A stretch of DNA of 11,554 nucleotides, taken from Bacillota bacterium (GTDB lineage: Bacteria > Bacillota_A > Clostridia > DSM-8532). The notes beneath the pieces are model-generated. The model was not told the origin of the DNA and ran no database searches. It saw nothing but the letters and a program-made list of their open reading frames with translations. The stretch is from positions 1-11,554 of the forward strand of contig JAFADM010000284.1 in NCBI GenBank assembly GCA_023424865.1. Reading direction: 5' to 3'. The position numbers and the translations under genes were made by a program. Positions 1 to 8,108 of this stretch are shown one piece after another; the first letter of the stretch is position 1, and every line of letters starts with the position of its first letter.

Positions 1-2
1 CT

Positions 3-1676
3 GTTCCCTCATCTAAAAAAACAGGAGACGGAGCAGTGGGGTTTATAATCAAAGAAAAAACCCTGCAAAAGGAGCTTAGCCAGGCACTTCGTTCCTATGA
101 CAGCTTCGCGCTTATGGTACTGAACACCGGTGAGGTTATTGCAAGGATTGATAATACAGGTAAAAGCAAGCTTAACGAGAAGGAAAAAGAAGCTATCTAC
201 GGCAGCATGATAACCGGAGAAAATACTGAAAGGCTTGGGTATACCAGTATCCGTTGCGAGTCAACGCTCATGGGCTTTACCCTGAGCATTGCCATTAATA
301 CCGAGCAGGTCCTAAGCAAGGCTCTTAAAATGCAATGGGGGATTACTGTTTCCGGGGCCGTACTTTTTATCCTGTCCTTTGCAACATTGTTTATAATCAA
401 TCAGTTCAATTACAAACCTATAAAATCCTTGCGGCATCTGGCGGAATCCCGGGGAGAGAACCTAAAGGGAAATGAGCTGGAGGCGGTTCGGCGGGTTATG
501 GAACAAACCTTTGAGGAGCAAAAGCAAAAGGATATTAATTTACAGAAATTTGACCAGGCTATGAAAACCCAAATTGTTTTTATGCTGTTCGGAGGGGTTA
601 TCCAGGACGACAACCGGCTTGATCAAATAATGAAGACCTACAATGCCAACCTGAAAGGACCCAGTTATTCCGTTATCGGAATTTTAACTGATTCTGTCAA
701 CGATTGCTTTAACAGTTATCTTTCAACCAACTCCGATTTCTGCATATTCAATGCGGTTCCCCATAAGGGGAAAATTCTGGTATCTATTCTTGTGAGCTTG
801 GCGGATAAAGATGTTAACAGTGTTTTAAGGGCAGCTCTCGGAAAGAGGCTGAGAGAAGCAGCTAAGAAATCCGGTATGACCTGCCTTGCTATAACCTGCG
901 GAATGGTATACAGCAGGCTTAGCAGAATTCATCATTCGTATAAGGAAATGGTTTCTGCCATTGAAATCTGCCAGACTAACGGTACGGATGCAAAAACAGG
1001 TCTATGTACTTTTGAAGCCCTGGCTAAAGTCAGCACCTACAAGTATTGCTTTGCTCCGGGGCAGGTAGGGAGGCTGAAAGCTGAGCTTGGCAGCCTTGAT
1101 AAGGAAAAGGCCGTTAAATCCTTTCAAGAGATGATACGCTGTCTTGACCAGGCCGTTATCACTATGGAAGTACGCCGGTTTCATTATTACGCGATTGTAC
1201 AGTACATGATGGATCTTGTGCAGAGTATGGATGTCTCAGATAAGCTGATTGAACGGCTGTTTATGATTTCCACTATGGAGCCCCGGGATTTTGAAAGTGG
1301 TATGCTCCAATTTATCGATCGGTTTATTTCAGAAAAGCAGCCTAAAAAAGATTGCATTGACGACATCCTTCGTTATATGGAGGACCATTTTGCCGATAGC
1401 AGCATGAGCCTGGAGCAGCTGGCGGATGTTTTTCATATGACTAGCGGAAATGTGAGCAAATACATAAAAAATAAAACAGGCCAGCGTTACAGTGATTATC
1501 TTTCCAAACTCAGAATGGACGAGGCCTGTCGGCTGCTGAGAGAAACGGACATTGAAATTCAGACGCTTATCCTCCAGGTTGGCTATTTCGATCCCGCCAG
1601 CTTTACGAAAAAATTTAAAGCCCTCTACAGTATGACACCCAGCGACTACAGGGACTGTTTCGTAAAAGTAAAATAA
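3..1676 (+). CDS. Membrane sensor / AraC-family transcriptional regulator (5' end outside window)
   Basis: This is the C-terminal part of a one-component regulator. The frame is open to the left edge. A GTG at 36 could be read as a start, but the protein there begins inside an extracellular sensor domain, so the true start is almost certainly upstream. Counting from that GTG, residues 1-95 look like the end of a Cache-type extracellular domain. A membrane helix follows at about 101-121. A cytoplasmic region at about 170-320 resembles the degenerate GGDEF-like linker of this family, including a 'SRLSRIHHSYKEM' stretch. The double helix-turn-helix AraC DNA-binding domain is at about 440-541, with the second helix region ending in the typical 'GYFDPASFTKKFK...TPSDYR'. 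Family members of this architecture usually control nearby carbohydrate-uptake or glycan-degradation genes, and a large secreted beta-helix protein follows directly. The family call is firm; the ligand and the target are inferred. Confidence 0.9.
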   Translation, partial: VPSSKKTGDGAVGFIIKEKTLQKELSQALRSYDSFALMVLNTGEVIARIDNTGKSKLNEKEKEAIYGSMITGENTERLGYTSIRCESTLMGFTLSIAINTEQVLSKALKMQWGITVSGAVLFILSFATLFIINQFNYKPIKSLRHLAESRGENLKGNELEAVRRVMEQTFEEQKQKDINLQKFDQAMKTQIVFMLFGGVIQDDNRLDQIMKTYNANLKGPSYSVIGILTDSVNDCFNSYLSTNSDFCIFNAVPHKGKILVSILVSLADKDVNSVLRAALGKRLREAAKKSGMTCLAITCGMVYSRLSRIHHSYKEMVSAIEICQTNGTDAKTGLCTFEALAKVSTYKYCFAPGQVGRLKAELGSLDKEKAVKSFQEMIRCLDQAVITMEVRRFHYYAIVQYMMDLVQSMDVSDKLIERLFMISTMEPRDFESGMLQFIDRFISEKQPKKDCIDDILRYMEDHFADSSMSLEQLADVFHMTSGNVSKYIKNKTGQRYSDYLSKLRMDEACRLLRETDIEIQTLILQVGYFDPASFTKKFKALYSMTPSDYRDCFVKVK

Positions 1677-1721
1677 TCTGATCATTTCTCAAATCACTAA
1701 AAAGAGTTACTATTGGTGTTT

Positions 1722-1738
1722 CCCTCAGACGGAGGGGG
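1722..1738 (+). other. Small hairpin overlapping an upstream Shine-Dalgarno-like run
   Basis: CCCTC at 1722-1726 pairs with GAGGG at 1732-1736 around a 5-base loop. The 3' arm is part of GGAGGGGG (1731-1738), which itself lies 8 bases before an ATG at 1747 in the frame of the next gene. The structure is short and not followed by a clean T run, so it is at best a weak terminator for the regulator gene. It could also mask the upstream Shine-Dalgarno-like run. Function is uncertain. Confidence 0.25.
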
Positions 1739-1757
1739 TCTTTGTCATGTTTTTAAC

Positions 1758-1764
1758 AAGGAGG
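1758..1764 (+). promoter_or_regulatory. Ribosome binding site deciding the start of the beta-helix gene
   Basis: AAGGAGG lies 9 bases before ATG 1774, which is followed at once by a second ATG at 1777. This perfect Shine-Dalgarno sequence and the charged n-region it gives (MMKKDNR...) favour 1774 over the in-frame ATG at 1747, whose upstream purine run may be caught in a hairpin. Confidence 0.7.
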
Positions 1765-1773
1765 AAATGGATC

Positions 1774-4700
1774 ATGATGAAAAAGGATAATCGAACTATT
1801 CAAAGGCTTTTGAAGCAATTTTTAGCGTTTGTTTTAATTCTTTCACTTGTTTTACCCCAGCTTCCCGTCTCAGTAACGGCGGCTGAAACAGTGAGCGGTT
1901 CTGTTTATGCCTATTACGTGGATGGCACCGGTTCAGGCAGCGAGGACGGTTCTTCACCTGAAAATGCCTTTCAGTACCTGTCCGACGCTTATGCTGCTTT
2001 TTCCGGTTTGTTAAATGACGCGGATATCGCCTATATTGTCCTTACCGGGCCGGTTTCCTTAATAGACGATCCAGGCGTCGGCCATCCTGGGAACCGTGCC
2101 GGTGAATACGGGTTTGCCGCCCATCAGGGACAGGCTGTTTTAACCAGTGTCTATAACGGCGCTGATTATACAAGCACGGGATCTATTGCCTTTAGCAGCA
2201 AGATACTCCATCTTTTTGGGAATACCCGTTTTGAAGGACTGGTGATTGCCTCCTCCCTGGATACTTTGCTTGCAGGCTACCATGCCGTACATTTCGGTGA
2301 AGGTATTGTATCCAACGCCTCAGGCCAGATTGCCGTCAAAAACATCTATGGCGGCACCAACAGTGCCGTGGGCACGGCCTCTGTTCTTAAGGACACTTCC
2401 ATTACCATTGACAGCGGCAAGTATACCAATGTCTTTGGCGGAGGTTCTTCCTATCAGGGCTCTGTTGCAAGAGCCAAGAATTACAGTACCCAAATTCGTA
2501 TCAACGGCGGTACTATCGGTACTGTTTACGGGACCGGAAGCGGGAATACGGACAACGCACATCAGAAGAGCGTATTCATTCTTATGAATGGCGGAACTGT
2601 GACGGATATCTACGGAGCCCATAAGGAGGGGACGGTTTATGAAACCGTCGGCATAGCCGTTAACGGGGGAACTGTCACAGGAAAGGTCTATGGAGCCGAT
2701 AAGTATATCCGGCCTGAAAGTGGCACGAATACGGCTTATACACCGACAATCCATGGCAATATCGGAATTCTCATCTCTGAGGAGGCGCTGGTTTCATCTG
2801 TTGTCGGAGCTGTAACCGATGCCAATGTACTTGGAAGGCGGAGGGTTGAATTTAAAAACTGCGGAAGTGAGCAAGCCTATGCAGTCCCGCATTTTTTAAT
2901 GTCCAACGTGGATTCCTTATACCTGGCAGGAGCCTTTGTTCACCTGTCCAGCTCCTATGGGAGTGCCTGGGAAGGCCTTACTGAGCTGCAAATAGCCGAT
3001 GACAGCAGGCTGCAGCTCGGTTTTATACCCGATTCTCACAGTGTAGAGCTCCGGGTAACCAAAACCCAGGAGGATTATGCCTTTGATACCGTATTTATCA
3101 CTGCTCCTTACGGTACCGGGAACATTTTCACCCTCCGGTCGCCCATTGTTTACGAGCTTTGGTATACTGACGGTGATGTTGAGGAAGAGGCTTCCTGGTT
3201 CTTATCGGAGAGCGAGCTGACAATCGGGCAGGCAGGGGAGGACGGAGTTCCCTTAAATGTGGAGCTTGGTTTGCCTGAAAGCTACGATGGGGTGATTGAC
3301 GGAAGCACAACCTATGACCGTTTCCTCCAGCGGCTGGATGAGCTGGGGGATGCTTCCAAGTCCGCTAAGGTTATCAGCCCCGCGGTCATTCAGGGTGAAA
3401 TACAGCTGTTTGTGTCGCCGGACGGCAGTGATACAAACAGCGGAAGTATCGCTTCCCCTCTCCGGACAGTACAAAAAGCGCTCAGCTATGTGGAAGCCAT
3501 TAAGAGCAGTCTTCCGGTTAAAGGCTTTGTTATTTATCTGAGAGAAGGTATTTATCTCACAACAGATACAATTACTCTCGGAGCCCAGCATTCCGGAACC
3601 GATGAAGCTCCGCTTATTATCAGTGCCTATAACAGTGAGGAGGTTAAGCTCAGGGGGGGTGTGTCTATACCCGGCAGTTCCTTTACACCCGTAACCGATG
3701 AGGCGGAGCCGGGTCGTATCCAAAGCCTGGCTGAACGCCATGTTGTTGTTGCTGATCTGTCCGGGCTTGGCATCAGTGATTATGGTTCTATTGTCGGAGG
3801 CGGTACAGGCGGGCCTACCTATCAGGTTTATTCAGACGGCGAGCCTCTGACCCTGGCACGTTATCCAAATGTAACGAAGCTTTCACTGGGACAGGTGCTG
3901 GATATAGGCCCTGTAACGGCTAATTACAGTACCTTTCCCCAGGGGACAAATGCGTCCTCTACGGGAATTGAATTTGTCATGCAGGATTTGAGGCCGCTAA
4001 ATTGGCTGAATACCGGGAGTATCTGGCTCAAGGGCGCACTCTACGCGGAATGGGATACCCGAAATATGCGTGTTGCGCAAGTAAGAGAGGCAACCTCCAG
4101 CGTTAAGCTTGATGGCGGTAATACTCTTGGCGCAATCAGCGGCGTGTCACATACTTACTATTATTATAATATTTTAGAAGAATTGGATGTTCCGGGCGAG
4201 TATTATCTTGACATAGACAGAGAACTGCTTTTTATGTATCCCATTGATCCCATGAATGATGCGGAAATCATTCTGTCTGTCAGCCAAAAGGATATTCTTA
4301 GCATCAATGGAGCCTCCAATGTGGTTGTGAACGGCCTGACCCTTGAATACGGCAGCGGGAGCGGGGCAGTAATGAGCAATTGCCGCAAGGTACTTATTCA
4401 AAACTGCACCATACAGAATTTCAGTAATACGGGTGTGGTCATCGACGGTAAAAAAAGCGGAGTCATCTACTCGACAATTCGTAATATTGGGAATTACCCC
4501 GTTCGGATTCTGGGATCCAACAGCTATTTTAATTACACCCCGGATAATAATTATCTGCAGAATTCCTATATTCACAATGTGGGTTCGCTGAATCCCAAGT
4601 ACAGCTACATCACGCTTAACGGAGTAGGAAATGTCATTTCACACAATCTGGTACAAGGAACCTTCTCTGTTGGGATTTACAATCAAACCGGCAGAGAATG

Positions 4701-6591
4701 CATTGTTGAATACAATGAGATTGTAGGCGGCCCCAATGGTACCTATGACTGTGCCGCTATCTACACCATTGGTTTTCCCATTTCCAGAGGCAACCACTAC
4801 CGGTATAATTACATACACGATATTTTTGTTGAAACAGAGGGTTCAAATCCCCATGGTATTTATTTTGACGAGATGTGCTCTGAAAATTACGCTTACGGCA
4901 ATGTTATGGACAATATACCATCCGGCTTTTTTACCAACTCAGGCGGTGAAAATATTGTTGTGAACAATGTCATATCCAGCGGCAGGCTAAATTCCACGGC
5001 CTCCGTCTACGGGCAGTCCAACTTCAATAATTTTACACTGCCTCAATGGTTGGCACGGTCTTCTCTTTTAAATTCCACTATGAACAGCTACAAGAATTTA
5101 AGCAGTACCCAGAAAGAGGCACTGCGAAGCCGTTTCCCGACACTCTGCGCGTATTACGAGGACGCCCTTAGTGTATTGGCGCAGCGCGAAGCCCTTGGCG
5201 CAGGCTATACTGTTACAGCTACGGAGCAGGCTCTTGTGACCGCTCACGGCAACTATTTTGCCGGGAACATCTCCTATAATCACAAAGGGGTCGTTGCAAA
5301 TGGCAACAACCACATAACAGGGCCCAACCTCATAACAAGCCAGGATCCCTTTATCAACGCTGAAAACCATGATTACAGACTCAAAGAGGAGGCTAATCCG
5401 GGCTTTAACTACACACCCGTTCCTTTTGAGCAGATGGGAGTATTGGGGGAGAAGCAGGGGTTAAGTGAGTTTGAAGGCTATGCACCGGTGGATGCCAGTA
5501 CCGGAGAGGTCTACAGCAATGAAGTTTTATTAAAGTGGGACATTTCTGCAGGAGCAGATTATTACAGGGTGACAGTGTCGGAAAATCAGAGCTTCACGGG
5601 AAATGTGAAAACCTATAGGACGGAAAATCCATACTATTTAGCTCTCAACGACGACTTCTTTGATTACGGTAAAACCTACTATTGGTCGGTTGAGGCATTC
5701 ACAACTGCCAAATCGAGAACAGGCGGAAGCAGGCTATCCCAAACAAGCTATTCCTTTACAACGATGACAGTGGAGGAATATCTGGAAAACAATGCCGCTG
5801 ATAAAGCGAAATTAAGGGCAGTTGTTGATAAAGCGCAGGCGCTGTATCTCTCCATGAGGGAAGGAACCGGGGAAGGGGAATATGCCCCGGGCTCCATGCA
5901 GGCCCTTGCGGATGCTATTTCGGATGCGGAGGAAGTGCTGGAAGCGTCCGGAAAGCTCCAGGATGAGGTTGATGGGGCGGCAGTGGTGCTGAAGCAAGCC
6001 ATTATAGCTGCTGTAGCCGCACAGAATATCCTTTACGCCGGGTTTGACACCCTATCAGAGGAGGATTGGGTCGAAGCCGGTGCTGCCAGGGCGACTGTGA
6101 CAGAAGGAGAGAACAGCCTGCTCATGAGTGTTTTAGGGAATCGAACCGAGTTGGTGTATAAGAATCCTATCGGGCCCCGTCAAATACTAACCTTTGATTT
6201 TACCCTGGATACCCTCAAGGATTGGCATGGCTTTGCCCTTCGCCAGTCCAATAAGGACGTATTTGTGACAACTGCAGCAAGCACCAATTCCTATTTTATC
6301 TGTATCAAGGAGGATCAGTTTGAGCTGCAGAAGCGAAAGGACGGAAACAGCTACGGGAATAGTGCAGTCCTCGCCAATAATCACAGTATTATGACTTCCG
6401 GAGTGACATACCGAATGGAGCTTGGCGCAATTACCCAGGCAGACGGTAGTGTGCGCATTCTTTTCAAGGTTGACGGACAAACCGTATTTGACTATACGGA
6501 CAGCTCTAATTCCATAATTGAACCAGGCTATTTCGGTATTATTCTGCAGCAGGCAAACGGGATAGCGGAAATCAGCGGGGGATCTTTTTAG
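1774..6591 (+). CDS. Large secreted multidomain beta-helix protein, GH141-like catalytic region
   Basis: A 1605-residue exported protein, probably an enzyme acting on an extracellular polysaccharide. A Sec signal peptide spans residues 1-37 (basic start, hydrophobic 16-31, likely cut after 'VTAA'). Residues 47-75 resemble the N-cap of a parallel beta-helix ('YYVDGTGS...'). Residues 185-315 carry about five glycine-rich repeats of the form GGT..(I/V)YG. A second beta-helix starts near 546 ('FVSPDGSDTNSGS'), with 'LARYPN' at 694-699, a 'LDVPGEYYLDIDRELLFMYP' segment and 'HGIYFDE' at 1027-1033. These resemble family GH141 and related right-handed beta-helix enzymes, known to include a fucosidase and a xylanase. 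Then come an FN3-like domain (about 1237-1330), a FIVAR-like helical domain (about 1341-1412) and a concanavalin/LamG-like domain (about 1415-1605). No SLH, LPXTG or dockerin motif is visible, so it is probably released or held non-covalently. Substrate unknown; the GH141 call is by recognised motifs only. An in-frame ATG at 1747 would add 9 residues. Confidence 0.88.
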   Translation: MMKKDNRTIQRLLKQFLAFVLILSLVLPQLPVSVTAAETVSGSVYAYYVDGTGSGSEDGSSPENAFQYLSDAYAAFSGLLNDADIAYIVLTGPVSLIDDPGVGHPGNRAGEYGFAAHQGQAVLTSVYNGADYTSTGSIAFSSKILHLFGNTRFEGLVIASSLDTLLAGYHAVHFGEGIVSNASGQIAVKNIYGGTNSAVGTASVLKDTSITIDSGKYTNVFGGGSSYQGSVARAKNYSTQIRINGGTIGTVYGTGSGNTDNAHQKSVFILMNGGTVTDIYGAHKEGTVYETVGIAVNGGTVTGKVYGADKYIRPESGTNTAYTPTIHGNIGILISEEALVSSVVGAVTDANVLGRRRVEFKNCGSEQAYAVPHFLMSNVDSLYLAGAFVHLSSSYGSAWEGLTELQIADDSRLQLGFIPDSHSVELRVTKTQEDYAFDTVFITAPYGTGNIFTLRSPIVYELWYTDGDVEEEASWFLSESELTIGQAGEDGVPLNVELGLPESYDGVIDGSTTYDRFLQRLDELGDASKSAKVISPAVIQGEIQLFVSPDGSDTNSGSIASPLRTVQKALSYVEAIKSSLPVKGFVIYLREGIYLTTDTITLGAQHSGTDEAPLIISAYNSEEVKLRGGVSIPGSSFTPVTDEAEPGRIQSLAERHVVVADLSGLGISDYGSIVGGGTGGPTYQVYSDGEPLTLARYPNVTKLSLGQVLDIGPVTANYSTFPQGTNASSTGIEFVMQDLRPLNWLNTGSIWLKGALYAEWDTRNMRVAQVREATSSVKLDGGNTLGAISGVSHTYYYYNILEELDVPGEYYLDIDRELLFMYPIDPMNDAEIILSVSQKDILSINGASNVVVNGLTLEYGSGSGAVMSNCRKVLIQNCTIQNFSNTGVVIDGKKSGVIYSTIRNIGNYPVRILGSNSYFNYTPDNNYLQNSYIHNVGSLNPKYSYITLNGVGNVISHNLVQGTFSVGIYNQTGRECIVEYNEIVGGPNGTYDCAAIYTIGFPISRGNHYRYNYIHDIFVETEGSNPHGIYFDEMCSENYAYGNVMDNIPSGFFTNSGGENIVVNNVISSGRLNSTASVYGQSNFNNFTLPQWLARSSLLNSTMNSYKNLSSTQKEALRSRFPTLCAYYEDALSVLAQREALGAGYTVTATEQALVTAHGNYFAGNISYNHKGVVANGNNHITGPNLITSQDPFINAENHDYRLKEEANPGFNYTPVPFEQMGVLGEKQGLSEFEGYAPVDASTGEVYSNEVLLKWDISAGADYYRVTVSENQSFTGNVKTYRTENPYYLALNDDFFDYGKTYYWSVEAFTTAKSRTGGSRLSQTSYSFTTMTVEEYLENNAADKAKLRAVVDKAQALYLSMREGTGEGEYAPGSMQALADAISDAEEVLEASGKLQDEVDGAAVVLKQAIIAAVAAQNILYAGFDTLSEEDWVEAGAARATVTEGENSLLMSVLGNRTELVYKNPIGPRQILTFDFTLDTLKDWHGFALRQSNKDVFVTTAASTNSYFICIKEDQFELQKRKDGNSYGNSAVLANNHSIMTSGVTYRMELGAITQADGSVRILFKVDGQTVFDYTDSSNSIIEPGYFGIILQQANGIAEISGGSF

Positions 6592-6628
6592 CACATCTTG
6601 GTAGCGGTACCTATCTGGAAAGCGTCAA

Positions 6629-6671
6629 TAAAATAAAAAAGCATTAACACAGCGCATTTGCGCTGTGGTGC
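6629..6671 (-). terminator. Intrinsic terminator of the ger operon
   Basis: Perfect 8-bp arms CACAGCGC (6648-6655) and GCGCTGTG (6660-6667) enclose a 4-base loop. On the minus strand the stem can extend through GCA/TGC across a small asymmetric bulge, and is followed by TTTTTTATTTTATT (the A-rich stretch at 6627-6640 on the plus strand). The T run lies only on the minus-strand side, so this hairpin suits the ger operon rather than the gene to its left. Confidence 0.7.
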
Positions 6672-6723
6672 CCTCAAAATGTGAAAAGCTGCCACACCAT
6701 CCGTTCACATTTTGAGGGCTTTT
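6670..6723 (+). terminator. Long-stem terminator of the beta-helix gene
   Basis: A perfect 16-bp inverted repeat: GCCCTCAAAATGTGAA (6670-6685) pairs with TTCACATTTTGAGGGC (6704-6719) around an 18-base loop. TTTT follows at once at 6720-6723 on the plus strand, with no T run on the minus side. It fits a rho-independent terminator for the upstream beta-helix gene. The loop is larger than in most such terminators. Confidence 0.7.
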
Positions 6724-6774
6724 CTCAAGCAGGTATTCCGTGCACCTTATGGAACAAAGTATTATCGATACCGG

Positions 6775-6999
6775 CTATTCCATGGGATAACCCAGATGAA
6801 GCACATCCCGGATAATGAAGGCAGCTCCCTTTATGGGACTGGGGATTTTAATGCCCCAGGCGTACATCAAGGACATGCCCAGCGTCAGGACTAAAAGTAA
6901 AATAAACCCAACCAGCTCCTTGCGCCATTTTAGTTCCACCAGCCTCGGAATATCCATAAGACCTATGATTATAAAAGCCACTATGAGAAAAAAAGTCAT
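6775..6999 (-). CDS. Small two-helix membrane protein, putative germinant receptor D subunit
   Basis: A 74-residue protein with two hydrophobic segments, about 1-17 and 30-51, joined by a short charged stretch ('RLVELKWRKE'). Its ATG overlaps the stop codon of the gerAB-like gene (ATGA), and AAGGAGG stands 10 bases before it, so it is translated from the ger transcript. Small two-helix proteins encoded next to A, B and C genes have been described in Bacillus as D subunits that modulate germinant receptors. Size, topology and position match. I rely on these features, as the sequence has no catalytic motif. The family call is likely; the exact effect on germination (stimulating or damping) cannot be read from the sequence. 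Confidence 0.75.
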   Translation of the reverse strand: MTFFLIVAFIIIGLMDIPRLVELKWRKELVGFILLLVLTLGMSLMYAWGIKIPSPIKGAAFIIRDVLHLGYPME

Positions 7000-8105
7000 G
7001 AGCTTGGGACCTCCTTTTTGACCCTGCCCTTTCTGAACAGTGAAACCAGTAATGTGATACCTGGAAGCACCAGCTCAAAGAAGCTTGAGAAAAAGGGGGC
7101 GGTACTGGCTCCCCAGGCCGCATTCTCCATTGAGGAATCAAAGACTATCAGGGAATAGTTGAGTATAAGGAAGCCCAGGGTTATAACAAAGGGTGCGTAG
7201 GCACGAAGGCGAAATACCTGGCATAAACCTAAAACGGAAACATAATAAAGGATGGTTATTTTAAAGAATTGGAGTACAAGCAGCGCTATGGCGTAGAAAA
7301 CTTCCATCCTGGTCATGAAATTGGCTATATTAATAAGGCGAATGGCTTCAAAAGAGGGAAGGGCAAGGTAGGGGGCAGCCCCTCCAAGGGTGGCAACGTC
7401 TCTTAGAACAACGAGCAGCATGGAGAGAGCGCCAATGGACAGGCCTCCAAAAAAATAACGGCCAAGCTTACCCTCTTCTCTTACCGATGAGGCAAGCATG
7501 AGAAAAATCATTATCTCCCCGTAAGGAATAATGGCGATAATATGGGTTCCCTGGATGTACTTTTCCACGGGAAGGGTCAGCATAGGTAAAAAATTGTTGA
7601 TGTCCATTTTCCCAATCAAGAACAAAGCGTTAAAGATCATCACTGCCGCTGTCATTAAAGTGTATACAAAGCCATATCTGACAAGGACCTCCACGCCGCT
7701 TCGCACCGCATAGCCGCATACCATTATGAAAATGATAAGAATAAAGATCAAGGGTGTTTCGGTAAGCATAAAGCCTGTGGCAAAATTACCTACGTCTCTT
7801 GTATTCAAAGCAGCCAGGGACATGAAAAAGAAGACATAAAAGAGGGAAATGATTTTTCCGGCTATGGGTCCAAAAACCTCCTCGTTAATCTCCATGATGT
7901 TTTTGCCGGGATAGCGCTTAAGCAGCGCCAGGTACATGGTAAGGAGAAGAAGGCTTGCAAAAAAACCAAGTATAACGATAATCCAGGTGTCCTGCTGAGT
8001 AATGCCCATTACAAAGGCTGTCAAAAGGGTTGAGCCCTGAATAAAGCAGGCTATGGCAAACATGAGCTGGGAGCCGGAAATCTTACCTTTTTCAATTGGC
8101 CGCAT
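6996..8105 (-). CDS. gerAB: GerAB-type germinant receptor B subunit (GerAB/ArcD/ProY family)
   Basis: A 369-residue polytopic inner-membrane protein of the APC transporter superfamily with about ten hydrophobic helices from residue 10 to 355. It is the subunit that binds the nutrient germinant in receptors studied in Bacillus. The start 'MRPIEKGKISGSQLMFAIACF' has the 'KIS..QL' opening usual in the family. ATG 8105 is chosen because AAGGAGG in the end of the preceding gene lies 8 bases upstream; a GTG one codon earlier (8108) has only 5 bases of spacing. The gene begins within 4 bases of the gerAC-type stop and its own stop overlaps the next start, so translation is probably coupled. Length is normal (about 360-370). 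The germinant is unknown. Confidence 0.93.
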   Translation of the reverse strand: MRPIEKGKISGSQLMFAIACFIQGSTLLTAFVMGITQQDTWIIVILGFFASLLLLTMYLALLKRYPGKNIMEINEEVFGPIAGKIISLFYVFFFMSLAALNTRDVGNFATGFMLTETPLIFILIIFIMVCGYAVRSGVEVLVRYGFVYTLMTAAVMIFNALFLIGKMDINNFLPMLTLPVEKYIQGTHIIAIIPYGEIMIFLMLASSVREEGKLGRYFFGGLSIGALSMLLVVLRDVATLGGAAPYLALPSFEAIRLINIANFMTRMEVFYAIALLVLQFFKITILYYVSVLGLCQVFRLRAYAPFVITLGFLILNYSLIVFDSSMENAAWGASTAPFFSSFFELVLPGITLLVSLFRKGRVKKEVPSS

Positions 8106-8108
8106 CAC

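Noticed and set aside
1685..1713. TTTCTC-17-TACTAT as a promoter for the beta-helix gene
   Set aside because: The -35 matches only 2 of 6 bases and the -10 is imperfect. I cannot separate a dedicated promoter here from read-through from the regulator gene.
2320..2754. Open frame of 144 codons on the minus strand inside the beta-helix gene
   Set aside because: It lies wholly antisense to a gene with clear domain content, has no good ribosome site and resembles no protein family I know. Long antisense frames are expected opposite this coding sequence.
3253..3741. Open frame of 162 codons on the minus strand inside the beta-helix gene
   Set aside because: It is antisense to the GH141-like region and its translation shows no signal peptide, membrane pattern or motif.
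4174..4575. Open frame of 133 codons on the minus strand
   Set aside because: It is antisense to the central beta-helix coils. Its isoleucine-rich composition reflects the Asn/Ile-rich repeats of the real gene.
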